Shown piece after piece: positions 46,518 through 56,375 of a stretch of 64,000 bases of DNA (position 1 is the stretch's first letter; each line of letters opens with the position of its first letter). The notes under the pieces are model-generated. The model had not been told where the DNA came from. It did no database searches and saw nothing but the letters and a program-made list of their open reading frames with translations. Source of the DNA: DASUPK01 sp963848955 (lineage in GTDB: Bacteria; Actinomycetota; Thermoleophilia; Solirubrobacterales; 70-9). The translations under genes were made by a program, and so were the position numbers. The stretch is taken from assembly GCA_963848955.1 (NCBI GenBank), contig CAWKFQ010000024.1, forward strand, positions 372,001 to 436,000, written 5' to 3'.

Positions 46518-48198
46518 ATGCTGCTCGAGCTCCGAATCGAGAATCTGCTTTTGATCGAGCGGGCCGAACTGCGCCTCGGCCCGGGCCTGAACGCGATCAC
46601 GGGGGAGACGGGCGCCGGCAAGACGATCCTGGCCCACTCCTTCGACCTGCTGATGGGAGGCCGGGCGAAAGAGGGAATCGTCCGGCCAGGGGCGAGCGAG
46701 GCCTACGTCGAGGGGGTCTTCGAGCTGTCCGGACAACCTGCTCGACGATCCCGAGCTCACCGAGATCGCCGAGCGTCTGCCGGAGGGAACTTCGGAGCTG
46801 GTGGTCGGCCGGCGCGTCTCGGCCTCTGGCAGGACGAGCGCCTTCCTCGGTGGGCGCTCCGCCTCGGCGCCGGACCTCCAGGCCCTCGGCTCCCGGCTGC
46901 TCGCCTTCTACGGGCAGCACCAGCACCGCAAGCTGACGCTCTCGGCCGCCCAGCTCGAGACCCTGGATGGCTTCGCGGGCGAGCGGCACCTCGAACGCCG
47001 GCGCGCCTACCGGGAGGCGCATGCCGAGGTGCTGCGCGTAGGGCGTGAGCTGGAGGGGATCCGCGAGCGCGAGGGCGCGCGGGTACGCGATCTGGACCTG
47101 CTGCGCTATGAGCTCGACGAGATCGTGGCGGCGCAGCCCGATGCCGAGGAGGAGGCCGAACTCGCCGCCGAGCGGGAGAGGCTTCGCCATGGGGAGTCGC
47201 TGCGGGCGGCGGCCGCCGAGGCGCTCGCGGCGGTATCAGGCGACGACCAGGCGGGTGGGGCGGCCGAGGCGATGGGATCGGCCGAGGCGGCACTCACCGC
47301 CCGGGAGGGGGTCGATCCGGCGCTCGACAAGCTCGCCGAGGTCGCGACCGGGCTGCGCCTGGAGCTGCAGGACCTGGCCGGTGAGTTGCGCGGTTATGCC
47401 GAGGGAATCGAGGCCGAGCCGGGCCGGTTGGAGCAGGTCGAGGAGCGGCTCGATGCAATGGATCGCCTCAAGCGCAAGCACGGCGGCTCGGTCGAGTCGG
47501 TGCTCGCTCACGCCGAGCATTGCCGCGCCGAGATCGACGCGATCGAGGGCGCCGACCAGACGACCGAGCGGCTGGAGGCGGACCTGGCGAAGGCGATGCG
47601 GACGCGAACCGATCTGGGGGGCGGCCTGAGCGAGGTGCGGGCCAAGTCGGCAAAACGCCTCGAGAGGCGGATCGCCAAGGAGCTGGACCAGCTCGGGATG
47701 AGCGGCGCGAAGCTCGAGATCTCGCTCGAGCCCCACCCGGATGGCTTCGGAGCACTCGGTCAGGAGCGGGTCGGTTTCCGCGTCGCCACCAATCCTGGAA
47801 TGCCCACCTCGCCCCTGCGAGATGCGGCTTCGGGCGGGGAGCTCTCGCGGCTGATGCTGGCGCTCGCGGGGCAGGGCGCGCCGGGTGGCGCCGCGACGTA
47901 CGTCTTCGACGAGATCGACGCGGGCGTCGGCGGTAACACCGCCAGGACGGTGGGGGAGAGGCTGCGCGCGCTCGGCGACGAACGGCAGGTGCTCTGCATC
48001 ACCCACTTGCCCCAGGTGGCCTCGATGGCCCAATCCCACTTCCGGATCGAGAAGAGCATCGATCGCGGGCAGGCGACGGCAACCGTCGAGCGAGTCGACG
48101 GCGATGAGCTCGTTGCGGAGATCGTGCGGATGCTGGGAGGCGGAGACGGCGACGAGGCCGCCGACCGGCATGCCCGCGAGCTGCTCAAGGCCGCCTAG
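46518..48198 (+). CDS. recN: DNA repair ATPase RecN, one frameshift
   Basis: SMC-like protein acting in double-strand break repair (about 560 aa). The N-terminal ATPase lobe has Walker A ITGETGAGKTIL, and a coiled coil spans about 170-360 (KLDQLGM-type helices, Glu/Arg-rich). The C-terminal lobe has signature AASGGELSRLMLAL and Walker B TYVFDEIDAGVGG, then LCITHLPQVAS. The frame changes near 46738 (frame 3 to 1) between FELSGQP and the following DDPELTEIAERLPEG. Downstream is steA, the usual actinobacterial neighbour. Confidence 0.94.
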
Positions 48199-48225
48199 GG
48201 CGCCTGTGGAAATAGTCTCCAGGCG

Positions 48226-49230
48226 ATGGCGATCGCCACCGCCACAGCGATCCGCGGCACGGCACGGCTCGGCCGCCGCACCAAGGAGCTGGTCAAGCGT
48301 CTCGGGCCCGGTGATGTCGCGGTGATCGACCACCGCAATCTCGACCGGATCGCGGCCGAGGAGCTGGTCGCGAGCGGTGTGCGCGCGACCCTGAATGCCT
48401 CGCCCTCCTCGGACGGTTCCTACCCGAATACCGGCCCGCTCGCGCTCGTCCGCGCGGGCGTCCCGCTGATCGATGCCGGACCGGAGCTCTTCGAGCTGAT
48501 CGCCGACGGCGATCGGCTCGAGATCGAGGGAGGCCGGATCTCCTCGGAGGGCAGGCTGATGGCGGAGGGACGGCCGCTGAGGGCGGAGGAGCTCGCCCGC
48601 GACCTCGACGCGCAGCGCGCCCGGATCGACCGGGCCCTTCAGGACTTCACCGAGAACACGCTGGCCCACCTCCGCGAGGAGGGTGGCCTGCTCTCCGGCG
48701 CGATCGACCTTCCGGAGACGCGCACGCGCTTTCGCGACCGCCACGTCCTGATCGTGGTCCGGGGGACCGATCACATCCGCGACCTGCGGGCCCTGCGTGC
48801 CTACATCGAGGACGTGAACCCGGTGCTCGTCGGGGTGGATGGGGGGGCCGACTCGATCATCCGCGAGGGACTGCGGCCAGACGTCGTGCTCGGCGACATG
48901 GACTCGGCAGGCGAGGCGGCCCTGCGCAGCGGCGCGGAGCTGATCGTCCACGCCTACTCGGACGGGAGGGCTCCGGGCGCCGAGCGTCTCCGGCGACTCG
49001 CCCTCCCGCACACCGTTCTTCCCTCTGCCGGCACCAGCCAGGACGTGGCGATGCTGCTCGCCTTCGAGAAGGGTGCCTCGCTGATCGTCAGCGTCGGCGC
49101 GCACTTCAACCTCGTCGAGTTCCTGGAGCGTCGCCGCGGAGGGATGTCCTCGACGTTCCTCACCCGCCTCCGGATCGGCGAGACGCTGGTGGACGCGAAG
49201 GGCGTCAGCCACCTGTACCCGCCGCGGTAG
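48226..49230 (+). CDS. steA: SteA-like cytokinetic ring protein (thiamine pyrophosphokinase-like)
   Basis: 334 aa. In corynebacteria SteA works with SteB in daughter-cell separation. N-terminal half: AIRGTARLGRRTKELVKRLG and DVAVIDHRNLDRIAAEELV. C-terminal half: a thiamine pyrophosphokinase-like fold (VGVDGGADSIIREGLRPDVV, LGDMDSAGE, then GTSQDVAMLLAFEKGA). It lacks the C-terminal TM segment of longer homologs, and no SteB is recognised; the next gene is a different membrane protein. It lies between recN and pyrG as in other actinobacteria. Confidence 0.85.
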   Translation: MAIATATAIRGTARLGRRTKELVKRLGPGDVAVIDHRNLDRIAAEELVASGVRATLNASPSSDGSYPNTGPLALVRAGVPLIDAGPELFELIADGDRLEIEGGRISSEGRLMAEGRPLRAEELARDLDAQRARIDRALQDFTENTLAHLREEGGLLSGAIDLPETRTRFRDRHVLIVVRGTDHIRDLRALRAYIEDVNPVLVGVDGGADSIIREGLRPDVVLGDMDSAGEAALRSGAELIVHAYSDGRAPGAERLRRLALPHTVLPSAGTSQDVAMLLAFEKGASLIVSVGAHFNLVEFLERRRGGMSSTFLTRLRIGETLVDAKGVSHLYPPR

Positions 49231-49928
49231 TGCCCAGGAGGGCGAACTACCGCGGCCGGCCGGTGCTCTTCCCCCTCGGCGTCGTCCTGCTCGCGGCGGC
49301 CGGGCTCGCCGCCGCCGCCGGTCCCAGCCGCTGGCTCGTCTTCCTGCTCGGCGTCGGCTGCCTGGGGCTGATCGACGATCTGGCCGGCGGCGAGCCCCGC
49401 GGCCTGCGGGGGCATGGGCTCGCGTTGGTTCGAGGGGAGCTCTCGACCGGGGCGGTCAAGGCGGTCGGGACGGTGGCGCTCGCCGGCTACGCGGTTGCCG
49501 GCGAGGACGCGAGCGGCGCCGAGTTGCTGATCGACGTGCTGGTGCTCGCGCTCGCTGCGCACCTCGGCAACCTGCTCGACACGCGGCCGGGGCGGCCCGA
49601 GAAGGCAGTGGGCCTGGTCGGCGCTGGGGTCTGCCTCGGATCGTGGAGCCTCGCGCCGCTCGAGCCGATCGCTCCGCTTGTGCCCGCGCTGGCGATCTGC
49701 GCCTGGCTGACGCTCCGGGAGCGAGCGATGCTCGGCGATTCCGGGGCGAGCCTGATCGGCGGGATGATCGGGATCCTGCTCGTGACGACGGTGTCGATGC
49801 CTGGGATCCTGTTGGTGCTGGGCGGCCTGATCGTGATCTCGCTGTATGGGGAATTCCGTTCGATCTCCGCCACGATCGGCCGAGTTCCGCTTCTTGAGCG
49901 ACTAGACTCGCTCGGCAGAGTCAATTGA
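49230..49928 (+). CDS. MraY/WecA-family (glycosyltransferase 4-like) membrane protein
   Basis: 232 aa, about seven TM helices, GTG start overlapping steA by one base. Polyprenyl-phosphate transferase-type motifs: Asp-rich GLIDDLAGG followed by RGLRGHGLALVRGELSTG, LGNLLDTRPGRPEKA, and AMLGDSGASLIGGMIG. Shorter than MraY (about 320 aa), so it may be a diverged or inactive relative. The location between steA and pyrG suggests an envelope role. The end overlaps the pyrG start by four bases. Confidence 0.7.
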   Translation: MPRRANYRGRPVLFPLGVVLLAAAGLAAAAGPSRWLVFLLGVGCLGLIDDLAGGEPRGLRGHGLALVRGELSTGAVKAVGTVALAGYAVAGEDASGAELLIDVLVLALAAHLGNLLDTRPGRPEKAVGLVGAGVCLGSWSLAPLEPIAPLVPALAICAWLTLRERAMLGDSGASLIGGMIGILLVTTVSMPGILLVLGGLIVISLYGEFRSISATIGRVPLLERLDSLGRVN

Positions 49929-51622
49929 GCCAACCGAAGCCAAGCGACACCCGATTTCTCTTCGTTACCGGCGGTGTCGTCTCGTCCCTCGGTAAGGGCA
50001 TCGCCTCTGCCTCACTCGGTCGTCTTCTCGTCAGCCGCGGCTTCCGCGTCCAGCTGCAGAAGCTGGACCCCTACATCAACGTCGATCCTGGGACGATGAG
50101 CCCGTTCCAGCACGGCGAGGTGTTCGTCACCGAGGACGGCGCCGAGGCCGATCTGGACCTCGGCCACTACGAGCGCTTCACCGACGAGAACACCTCACGG
50201 GCGTCCAACTTCACCGCCGGCGGCGTCTACAACTCGGTCATCCGGCGCGAACGCCGCGGCGACTACCTCGGTGCGACCGTCCAGGTGATCCCGCACATCA
50301 CCGACGAGATCAAGAACCGGGTCCTGATCGTCGCCGAGTCGCAGGCTGTCGACTTCGTGATCACCGAGATAGGTGGGACCGTCGGCGACATCGAGTCTCT
50401 GCCGTTCCTAGAGGCGATCCGCCAGCTCTACACCGACCTCGGCCCGAAGCGCTGCATGTTCGTCCACCTGACGCTGGTGCCCTACGTCGGTCACGCGGGG
50501 GAGATGAAGACCAAGCCGACCCAGCACTCGGTCAACGAGCTGCGCCGGATCGGGATCCAGCCGCACGCGCTGCTCTGCCGCTCCGAGGAGGGGCTCGACC
50601 GCGAGATCCGCCGCAAGATCGCCCTCTTTGCGAGCCTCCCGGAGGAGGCTGTGATCTCGGCGCGCGATGTCGACAACGTCTACAAGGTGCCGCTGGTCCT
50701 GCGGGCCGAGGGAATGGACGACCAGATCCTCGACCACTTCGCGATGGACGCTCCGACACCGGACCTCGGCGAGTGGGAGGACCTGATCAAGCGGGCCGAC
50801 GCCTCGCGCGAGCGCAAGGTGAAGATCGCTCTGGTGGGCAAGTACGTCCAGCTGGAGGACGCCTACAAGTCGGTGATCGAGGCACTCACCCACGGCGGCT
50901 GGGCGCACGACGTCGAGGTCGAGACCGAGCTCGTGTCCGCCGAGGACATCGAGGAGTTCAAGCTCGACGGCGTCGACGGGATCCTGATTCCAGGCGGCTT
51001 CGGCGAGCGGGGGATCGAGGGCAAGGTGGAGGCCGCGCGGATCGCGCGCGAGAAGGGCATTCCCTATCTCGGCATCTGCCTCGGCATGCAGATCGCGGTC
51101 GTCGAGTTCGCCCGGCACGTCTGCGGGATGGACGGCGCGAACTCCGCCGAGTTCGATCCCGAGACGCCGTATCCGGTGGTCGACCTGCTACCCGAGCAGA
51201 AAGAGGTCTCTGACCTCGGCGGGACCATGCGCCTCGGCGCCGACCCGGTAAAGCTCCACGACGACACTCAGGCCCGAGAGATCTTCGGTGAGGCCGTCAT
51301 CTACAAGCGGCACCGCCATCGCTATGAGGTCAACAACATGCTCCGCCGCCGGCTCGAAGATGAGGGACTGGTGGCGAGCGGCACTTCGCCCGACGACCGT
51401 CTGGTCGAGATCATCGAGCTGCCCGACCACCCGTTCTTCGTGGCCTCCCAGTTCCACCCGGAGTTCAACTCGCGGCCCACCCGCCCCGAGCCGCTGTTCC
51501 GGGACTTCGTCGGCGCGGCGGCCAAGCGAGCCGCCGAGCGCCCGGCCGCTGCCGAGCCCGCTGCTGAGGCAGAGGCCGCGGCCGAGGAGTCCGCGGACGT
51601 CAGCGTCCGCCGCTCGGCCTGA
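49925..51622 (+). CDS. pyrG: CTP synthase
   Basis: Aminates UTP to CTP using glutamine (565 aa, TTG start). Synthetase domain: FVTGGVVSSLGKGIASASLG, LQKLDPYINVDPGTMSPFQH and EIGGTVGDIES. Class I glutamine amidotransferase domain: GFGERGIEGK, nucleophile Cys in YLGICLGMQ, and His/Glu in QFHPEFNSRP. The last 30 residues are Ala/Glu-rich. Confidence 0.97.
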   Translation: MSQPKPSDTRFLFVTGGVVSSLGKGIASASLGRLLVSRGFRVQLQKLDPYINVDPGTMSPFQHGEVFVTEDGAEADLDLGHYERFTDENTSRASNFTAGGVYNSVIRRERRGDYLGATVQVIPHITDEIKNRVLIVAESQAVDFVITEIGGTVGDIESLPFLEAIRQLYTDLGPKRCMFVHLTLVPYVGHAGEMKTKPTQHSVNELRRIGIQPHALLCRSEEGLDREIRRKIALFASLPEEAVISARDVDNVYKVPLVLRAEGMDDQILDHFAMDAPTPDLGEWEDLIKRADASRERKVKIALVGKYVQLEDAYKSVIEALTHGGWAHDVEVETELVSAEDIEEFKLDGVDGILIPGGFGERGIEGKVEAARIAREKGIPYLGICLGMQIAVVEFARHVCGMDGANSAEFDPETPYPVVDLLPEQKEVSDLGGTMRLGADPVKLHDDTQAREIFGEAVIYKRHRHRYEVNNMLRRRLEDEGLVASGTSPDDRLVEIIELPDHPFFVASQFHPEFNSRPTRPEPLFRDFVGAAAKRAAERPAAAEPAAEAEAAAEESADVSVRRSA

Positions 51623-51625
51623 CCA

Positions 51626-52600
51626 CTACTTCATCCCCATAGAACGGCCCTGCTGCATCGGCTCCGTACGGGTCGGCATCTTGCCCTCCATTGAACCGCC
51701 CTGGTCCTGCATCGGCGTTTGATGGTCGTTCATCTGCTCCTCGCCCATCGAGCCGCCCGACGATCCCTCGCCCATCCCCATCGAGTCCATTGCCGCCTGA
51801 GCCTCGGGTGAGTCCGGGAGCGTGAGGCCAGGAACGTCGGCGGCGAAGAAGGCCACACCGATCCCGAGGACGACGAGCAGGAGGGCGACGCTCCGGTTGG
51901 CGACGGCCTTCCAGGGAAGCAGCTTCTCGACTGCGATCAGAGCGGCGACCAGCACCATCCAGCCGATGCTCATCACGCCGAGGGCGAAGAGCGCGGCCAT
52001 CAGCCCCCAGCAGCAGCCCACGCACCAGGCTCCGTGCTCGGTGCCCATCTGGAGGGCGCCGCGCCGGCCGGGACGCCAGGCCGTCAGGAGGAACCCCATC
52101 GGGCTGCGGCAGCGCCGTAGGCAGGCGTCCTTGAGTGGTGTGAGCTGGTAGATCCCCGCGACGACGATCACTGCGCCTGCGACGTAGGGGCCGCCGCTGT
52201 CCCAGGCGAGGAATCCGATGTCCAGGGCCCGGCCGCCCTGGATGATCGCGTAGCCCAGCAGCCCCGCCGCCGCCCAGGTCAGCAGGTAGCCGCCGACGAA
52301 CATCGCAGTCGCCCCGGGCTGGGCGGACTCACCATTCTGGCGCTTGCCCTCCTCGATCCGGGCGTACATCAGAACCATCGGCGCGATCGAGGGGAACATC
52401 ATCGCGGCCATCATCACCACCCACGCCGTGACCCAGAAACCGAGCCCGCCGAGGTCGGTGCCGGGTCCGGCGTCCATGCCGTCCATCCGGTTGCCGGTCA
52501 TCGCCCACGCCACGGCCGCCAGCAGCAGGAGGCTGAAAATCAGGCCGACCTGGACGGCGCTCGAGAGCTGGGGAACCCTGCGGAGAGTCGCTGACTCCAT
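51626..52600 (-). CDS. DUF2182 predicted metal-binding membrane protein, Met-rich tail
   Basis: 324 aa, about seven TM helices. Family motifs: WVVMMAAMMFPSIAPMVLMY, LKDACLRRCRSPMGF and GAWCVGCCWGLMAALFALGV, with a Cys cluster. The last 55 residues are unusually rich in Met, with some His, Gln and Asp (SMGMGEGSSGGSMGEEQM; QGRSMGMK), resembling copper-binding Met motifs of periplasmic copper proteins. A copper-handling role is inference. Convergent with pyrG, with only three bases between stops. Confidence 0.8.
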   Translation of the reverse strand: MESATLRRVPQLSSAVQVGLIFSLLLLAAVAWAMTGNRMDGMDAGPGTDLGGLGFWVTAWVVMMAAMMFPSIAPMVLMYARIEEGKRQNGESAQPGATAMFVGGYLLTWAAAGLLGYAIIQGGRALDIGFLAWDSGGPYVAGAVIVVAGIYQLTPLKDACLRRCRSPMGFLLTAWRPGRRGALQMGTEHGAWCVGCCWGLMAALFALGVMSIGWMVLVAALIAVEKLLPWKAVANRSVALLLVVLGIGVAFFAADVPGLTLPDSPEAQAAMDSMGMGEGSSGGSMGEEQMNDHQTPMQDQGGSMEGKMPTRTEPMQQGRSMGMK

Positions 52601-52665
52601 GCAGCCGGGGATTATTTCCACATCGCGAGAGGAGTCAACCCTCCGCCTCGCGTAGCCTGCGCGCC

Positions 52666-53793
52666 GTGAGCGCACCGGAGGACCAGCGGATGCTCGATCG
52701 CTTCGCCCGTCTCTGCGAGATCTCCAGCCCGACCGGTGAGGAGCGGGAGGTTGCGGACGCCGTTTTGGAGGAGTTGCGCGAGTTCGGGGTGGACGTCGCG
52801 GAGGATGCCTCCGCGACCCCGGCGCGGGCCGGGGCCGGGAACCTGATCGCGCGGGTCCCGGGGCGGGCGGAACGCTGGCTCTCCTTCTTCGCGCACCTGG
52901 ACACCGTTCCCCACGACAGCCCGGTGGAGGTGGACCGGGAGGGCGGTACGTTCCGCAGCGCCGGGGACACGATCCTCGGCGCCGACAACAAGGCGGCCGT
53001 GACCGTCCTGATGGAGCTCGCAATTCGCCACCGGGCGGACCCTGCGCCCCTGGGGCTCGAGCTGGTCTTCACCGTGGCGGAGGAGGACGGGCTCCGCGGG
53101 GCCAAGGAGCTCGACATCTCGTCGTTGCAGGCCCCGTTCGGCTACGTGCTCGACCACGCGACGCCCATCGGGGAGTTGATCGTGGCGGCGCCGACCCACA
53201 AGCGCCTGATCGCGGAGTTCACCGGCCACGAGGCCCACGCCGGGATCAATCCGGAGGACGGCCACAGCGCGATCGTCGCGGCGGCCGTCGCCATCGCCGA
53301 GATGAAGCTGGGCCGCCTCGATGAGGAGACCACAGCGAACATCGGGATGATCGAGGGCGGGACCGCGTCCAACGTTGTCGCCGGTCACTGCCGGATCCTG
53401 GGAGAGGCGCGCAGCGTCGACGGGGAGCGGGCGGCCGCCACGATCGGCGAGATGGTCGACGCGTGCACCTGGGGAGCGAGCCAGCAGGGGTGTGATGTCG
53501 ACGCGCAGGTCAGCGAGATGTTCCGCGGCTATCGCCTCGACCCCAAGGCGGAGCCCGTGCGGATCGCCTCCGAGGCTCTGCGGAAGGCCGGGTATGAGCC
53601 TGAGCTGGTCGCGACCGGCGGTGGCAGCGACGCCAACGCGCTGGTCGCTTCCGGCTATGAGGCCGTTCTGCTCGCCAACGGGACCGAGGCGAACCACACG
53701 CCCCAGGAGCTGGTCACCGAGGGCGCCATCGTTGAGATGCTGCGGGTGTGCGAAGCGGCGATCGGGCTGGCTCGAGATGCTGAAGCTGCGTAG
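52666..53793 (+). CDS. M20-family peptidase, PepT-like
   Basis: 375-aa zinc aminopeptidase (tripeptidase-type). The metal ligands are in place: His in SFFAHLDTVP, bridging Asp in LGADNKAAV, catalytic Glu-Glu in TVAEEDGLRG, Asp in VLDHATPIGE and the late His in EANHTPQELV. The dimerisation domain lies at about 185-290 (GHEAHAGINPEDGHSAI). GTG start. First gene of a tight run M20, DUF3866, Nudix. Confidence 0.9.
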   Translation: MSAPEDQRMLDRFARLCEISSPTGEEREVADAVLEELREFGVDVAEDASATPARAGAGNLIARVPGRAERWLSFFAHLDTVPHDSPVEVDREGGTFRSAGDTILGADNKAAVTVLMELAIRHRADPAPLGLELVFTVAEEDGLRGAKELDISSLQAPFGYVLDHATPIGELIVAAPTHKRLIAEFTGHEAHAGINPEDGHSAIVAAAVAIAEMKLGRLDEETTANIGMIEGGTASNVVAGHCRILGEARSVDGERAAATIGEMVDACTWGASQQGCDVDAQVSEMFRGYRLDPKAEPVRIASEALRKAGYEPELVATGGGSDANALVASGYEAVLLANGTEANHTPQELVTEGAIVEMLRVCEAAIGLARDAEAA

Positions 53794-54796
53794 GGGCGTG
53801 GTCAGCGGGACTGACCCGCTGGTGGTGCAGGTCGGCGCCGAGCGGAGGCCCGCCTGGGCGGATCTCGGGTTGGTCGGCGAGGTGAGGGAGGGCGACGAGG
53901 TGGTCGTCAACGTCGAGGCGCGCGACCTCGGGCTCGGCTCGGGCGGCTTCGACGTGGTCCACGTCAACCTGACTCGCGGGCTCGAAGCACCCGGGGCGGA
54001 AGAGGCGGCGGCGATGAAGCTCAACTACTCACCGCTGCAGCATCCGGTCGAGCCGGTGGAGGCCCTGCCGGAGGAGGCCGGGAGGCCGATTCCGGTGCTC
54101 GTGCTCTCCCTACACGGACAGCTCGCCCCGGCAGCCTGGGCCGCCGGTCGTGTGGCGGGCGGGCTGCGCGTGGGCTACATCCAGACGGCCGGCGGTGCCT
54201 TGCCCGGAGCCCTGTCGACGGATGTCGCCGAGCTTCGCGCGCGCGAGTTGCTCTGCGAGCACGTCACGGCCGGCCCCGCCTACGGCGGCGAGCGCGAGGC
54301 GCTCTCGGTAATTGGAGCGCTTGGCGCCGCGGCGGGGCCGCTCGGCTGGGATGCGGCGATCGCCGGGCCGGGGCCGGGCATCGCCGGTTCCGGCAGCGCG
54401 CTGGGGCACGGCGGCATGGCCGCGCTCGACTCCGTGCACGCCGCAATCGGCCTGGGTCTGGAGACGCTGCTCGCGCCGCGCCTCTCGAGCGGCGACCCGC
54501 GGGAGCGACACCGCGGCTTGAGCCATCACACGGAATCCGTGTTGCGGATGCTGCTCGCGGGCGTACGGGTGCCGGCTCCGGCTGACGATCGCGACGCGCT
54601 CGATTGCCTGCGGGACGCCTGCGGCGATCGGCATGAGGTCTGGGGCGGGGAGGCAGAGGTCGACGAGTACGCGGCGAGCGGCCTGCCCGCGCACCACATG
54701 GGGCGTTCGATCGAGGAGGACGTTTTGTTCTTCGCCGCCGCGCTCGCCGCCGGGGACGGCCTGGCCGCCGCGGCGCTGGTCGGGGAGGCGGCGTGA
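53777..54796 (+). CDS. DUF3866 family protein
   Basis: 339 aa, soluble, overlapping the M20 gene by 17 bases (ATG 53777). The N-terminal region is beta-rich (LRRGVVSGTDPLVVQVGAER), then MKLNYSPLQHPVEPVE, LRVGYIQTAGGALPGALS, AGPGPGIAGSGSALGHGG and RHRGLSHHTESVLRMLLAG. The conserved His-Gly patterns suggest an enzyme, but the family has no established activity. In actinobacteria it recurs next to M20/Nudix/xerD. Confidence 0.82.
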   Translation: MLKLRRGVVSGTDPLVVQVGAERRPAWADLGLVGEVREGDEVVVNVEARDLGLGSGGFDVVHVNLTRGLEAPGAEEAAAMKLNYSPLQHPVEPVEALPEEAGRPIPVLVLSLHGQLAPAAWAAGRVAGGLRVGYIQTAGGALPGALSTDVAELRARELLCEHVTAGPAYGGEREALSVIGALGAAAGPLGWDAAIAGPGPGIAGSGSALGHGGMAALDSVHAAIGLGLETLLAPRLSSGDPRERHRGLSHHTESVLRMLLAGVRVPAPADDRDALDCLRDACGDRHEVWGGEAEVDEYAASGLPAHHMGRSIEEDVLFFAAALAAGDGLAAAALVGEAA

Positions 54797-55341
54797 ACGA
54801 CGAGAACCCGAAGAACGACGAGACCCTCAAGAAGGAGGGGAGCAAGCTCGTCTACCGGGGCCCCATCGCGTCGGTGCGCTTGGAGACCTTCCAGTACTCC
54901 GACGGGAGCCGGTCGACGAGGCAGGTGGTGCTCCATCCCGGAGCGGTCTGCGTCGTCCCGCACGACGGGCGCTCGGTCTACATGGTCGAGCAGCCGCGGG
55001 AGGCGGTCGAGGAACCGGCGCTGCTCGAGCTGCCGGCCGGGAAGCTCGACGTCGAGGGGGAGACCCCGCTCGAGTGTGCCCAGCGCGAGCTCGGCGAGGA
55101 GATCGGCAAGTCCGCCGGCGACTGGCGCGAGCTGAAGAGCTTCTACACGAGCCCGGGGTTCGCCAACGAGCGGGTCTGGCTTTTCCTGGCGACCGAGCTC
55201 TACGACACCCCGGCGCGCCGGCACACGGACGAGCGGATCGAAATCGTCGAGTTCGCGCTCGACGATCTCGACACCGCAATCGACCGCTGCGAGGACGCCA
55301 AGTCCCTCATCGGCCTGATGATGCTCAAGCAGCTGATCTAG
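54793..55341 (+). CDS. Nudix hydrolase, ADP-ribose pyrophosphatase-like
   Basis: 182 aa. The Nudix box is complete from Gly in GKLDVEGE to RELGEEIG, preceded by ALLELPAG, a pattern typical of ADP-ribose pyrophosphatases. N-terminal beta domain: VYRGPIASVRLETFQYSDG. GTG start overlapping DUF3866 by four bases. Substrate inferred from subfamily only. Confidence 0.92.
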   Translation: MNDENPKNDETLKKEGSKLVYRGPIASVRLETFQYSDGSRSTRQVVLHPGAVCVVPHDGRSVYMVEQPREAVEEPALLELPAGKLDVEGETPLECAQRELGEEIGKSAGDWRELKSFYTSPGFANERVWLFLATELYDTPARRHTDERIEIVEFALDDLDTAIDRCEDAKSLIGLMMLKQLI

Positions 55342-55383
55342 CCCGCGTGAAGGGACCGGCGGGTGGCCGCGGAAGTAGTTTGC

Positions 55384-56352
55384 ATGGCCACGCTTGCGCC
55401 GCCGCGTGAGGCGACAGAACCGAAGCCGTCCGAGCGCTACGAGGCTCTGGTGCTGGATTTCCTCGCGCATCTGGAGTTCGAGCGCGGGCTATCCCGCAAC
55501 ACGCTCTCCGCGTACCGCACGGACCTTCTCCAGTTCGGTCGCTTCCTGGCCGAGCGTGGTCGCGACGCGACCAGCGCCACGGCCAGCGACCTCTCTGACT
55601 TCCTCGCGGACCTGGCCAAGGGAGACGGGAACGGCCGAGCCCCCTGCTCGACCGCCACCGTCCATCGGAAGGCAGCCTGCCTGCGGTCCTTCTACCGGCA
55701 TCTGCGCCGCGAGGAGACGATCGACGACGACCCCGCAGCGAGGCTTGAGACACCCCAGCGTGGCCGCAAGCTTCCCGAGGTCCTGAGCTATGCGGAGGTG
55801 CAGAAGCTGCTCGCACAGCCGCGTGGCGATGAGCCGACCGCCATTCGAGACCGCGCGCTCCTCGAGCTGATGTACGCGTCCGGGCTGCGGGCGTCGGAGA
55901 CGATCTCGCTGGAGGTCTCCGACGTCGACGTCGAGCACGGGATCGTCCGCGCCCGAGGCAAGGGATCCAAGGAACGGCTCGTCCCGGTTGGCGGCAAGGC
56001 CGTCGCCGCGGTCAGGGTCTATCTGCGCTCCGGGCGGCCCAAGTTGCTGAACTCACCGGAGGAGCCCAAGCTGTTCGTCAACTTCCGCGGCGGGCCGCTG
56101 ACCCGCCAGGGCCTCTACAAGATCGTGCTTCGCCACGCGAAGTCCGCCGGGCTCGGCAACCGGATGAGCCCGCACACGCTGCGGCACTCGTTCGCCACGC
56201 ACCTGCTGAGCGGCGGCTGCGACCTGCGCTCGGTCCAGGAGATGCTCGGCCACGCCGACCTCTCGACCACCCAGCTGTACACCCATCTCTCGGGTGAGGA
56301 GCTCAAGGAGGCCTACTTCAAGGCCCATCCACGGGCTCATCTGTCTCGCTAG
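55384..56352 (+). CDS. xerD: Tyrosine recombinase XerD
   Basis: Resolves chromosome dimers at dif with XerC. The N-terminal SAM-like domain (LVLDFLAHLEFERGLSRNTL) precedes the catalytic domain with Arg in ASGLRASE, Lys in GKGSKERLVPV, His-x-x-Arg in SPHTLRHSFATH, His in MLGHADLSTTQLY and the nucleophile Tyr in QLYTHLS. ATG 55384 is preferred; GTG 55363 would add seven residues. A chromosomal housekeeping recombinase by context, not a mobile-element integrase. Confidence 0.94.
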   Translation: MATLAPPREATEPKPSERYEALVLDFLAHLEFERGLSRNTLSAYRTDLLQFGRFLAERGRDATSATASDLSDFLADLAKGDGNGRAPCSTATVHRKAACLRSFYRHLRREETIDDDPAARLETPQRGRKLPEVLSYAEVQKLLAQPRGDEPTAIRDRALLELMYASGLRASETISLEVSDVDVEHGIVRARGKGSKERLVPVGGKAVAAVRVYLRSGRPKLLNSPEEPKLFVNFRGGPLTRQGLYKIVLRHAKSAGLGNRMSPHTLRHSFATHLLSGGCDLRSVQEMLGHADLSTTQLYTHLSGEELKEAYFKAHPRAHLSR

Positions 56353-56375
56353 CCCGGGTCACTAGCATCGGGCGG

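Noticed and set aside
46503..46518. Third copy of the AGAAACGG hairpin before recN
   Set aside because: Only the left half matches; no complementary arm follows.
55384..56352. XerD as the integrase of a mobile island
   Set aside because: It lies in a housekeeping run with Nudix and fpg and has the chromosomal XerD pattern; no attachment repeats seen.
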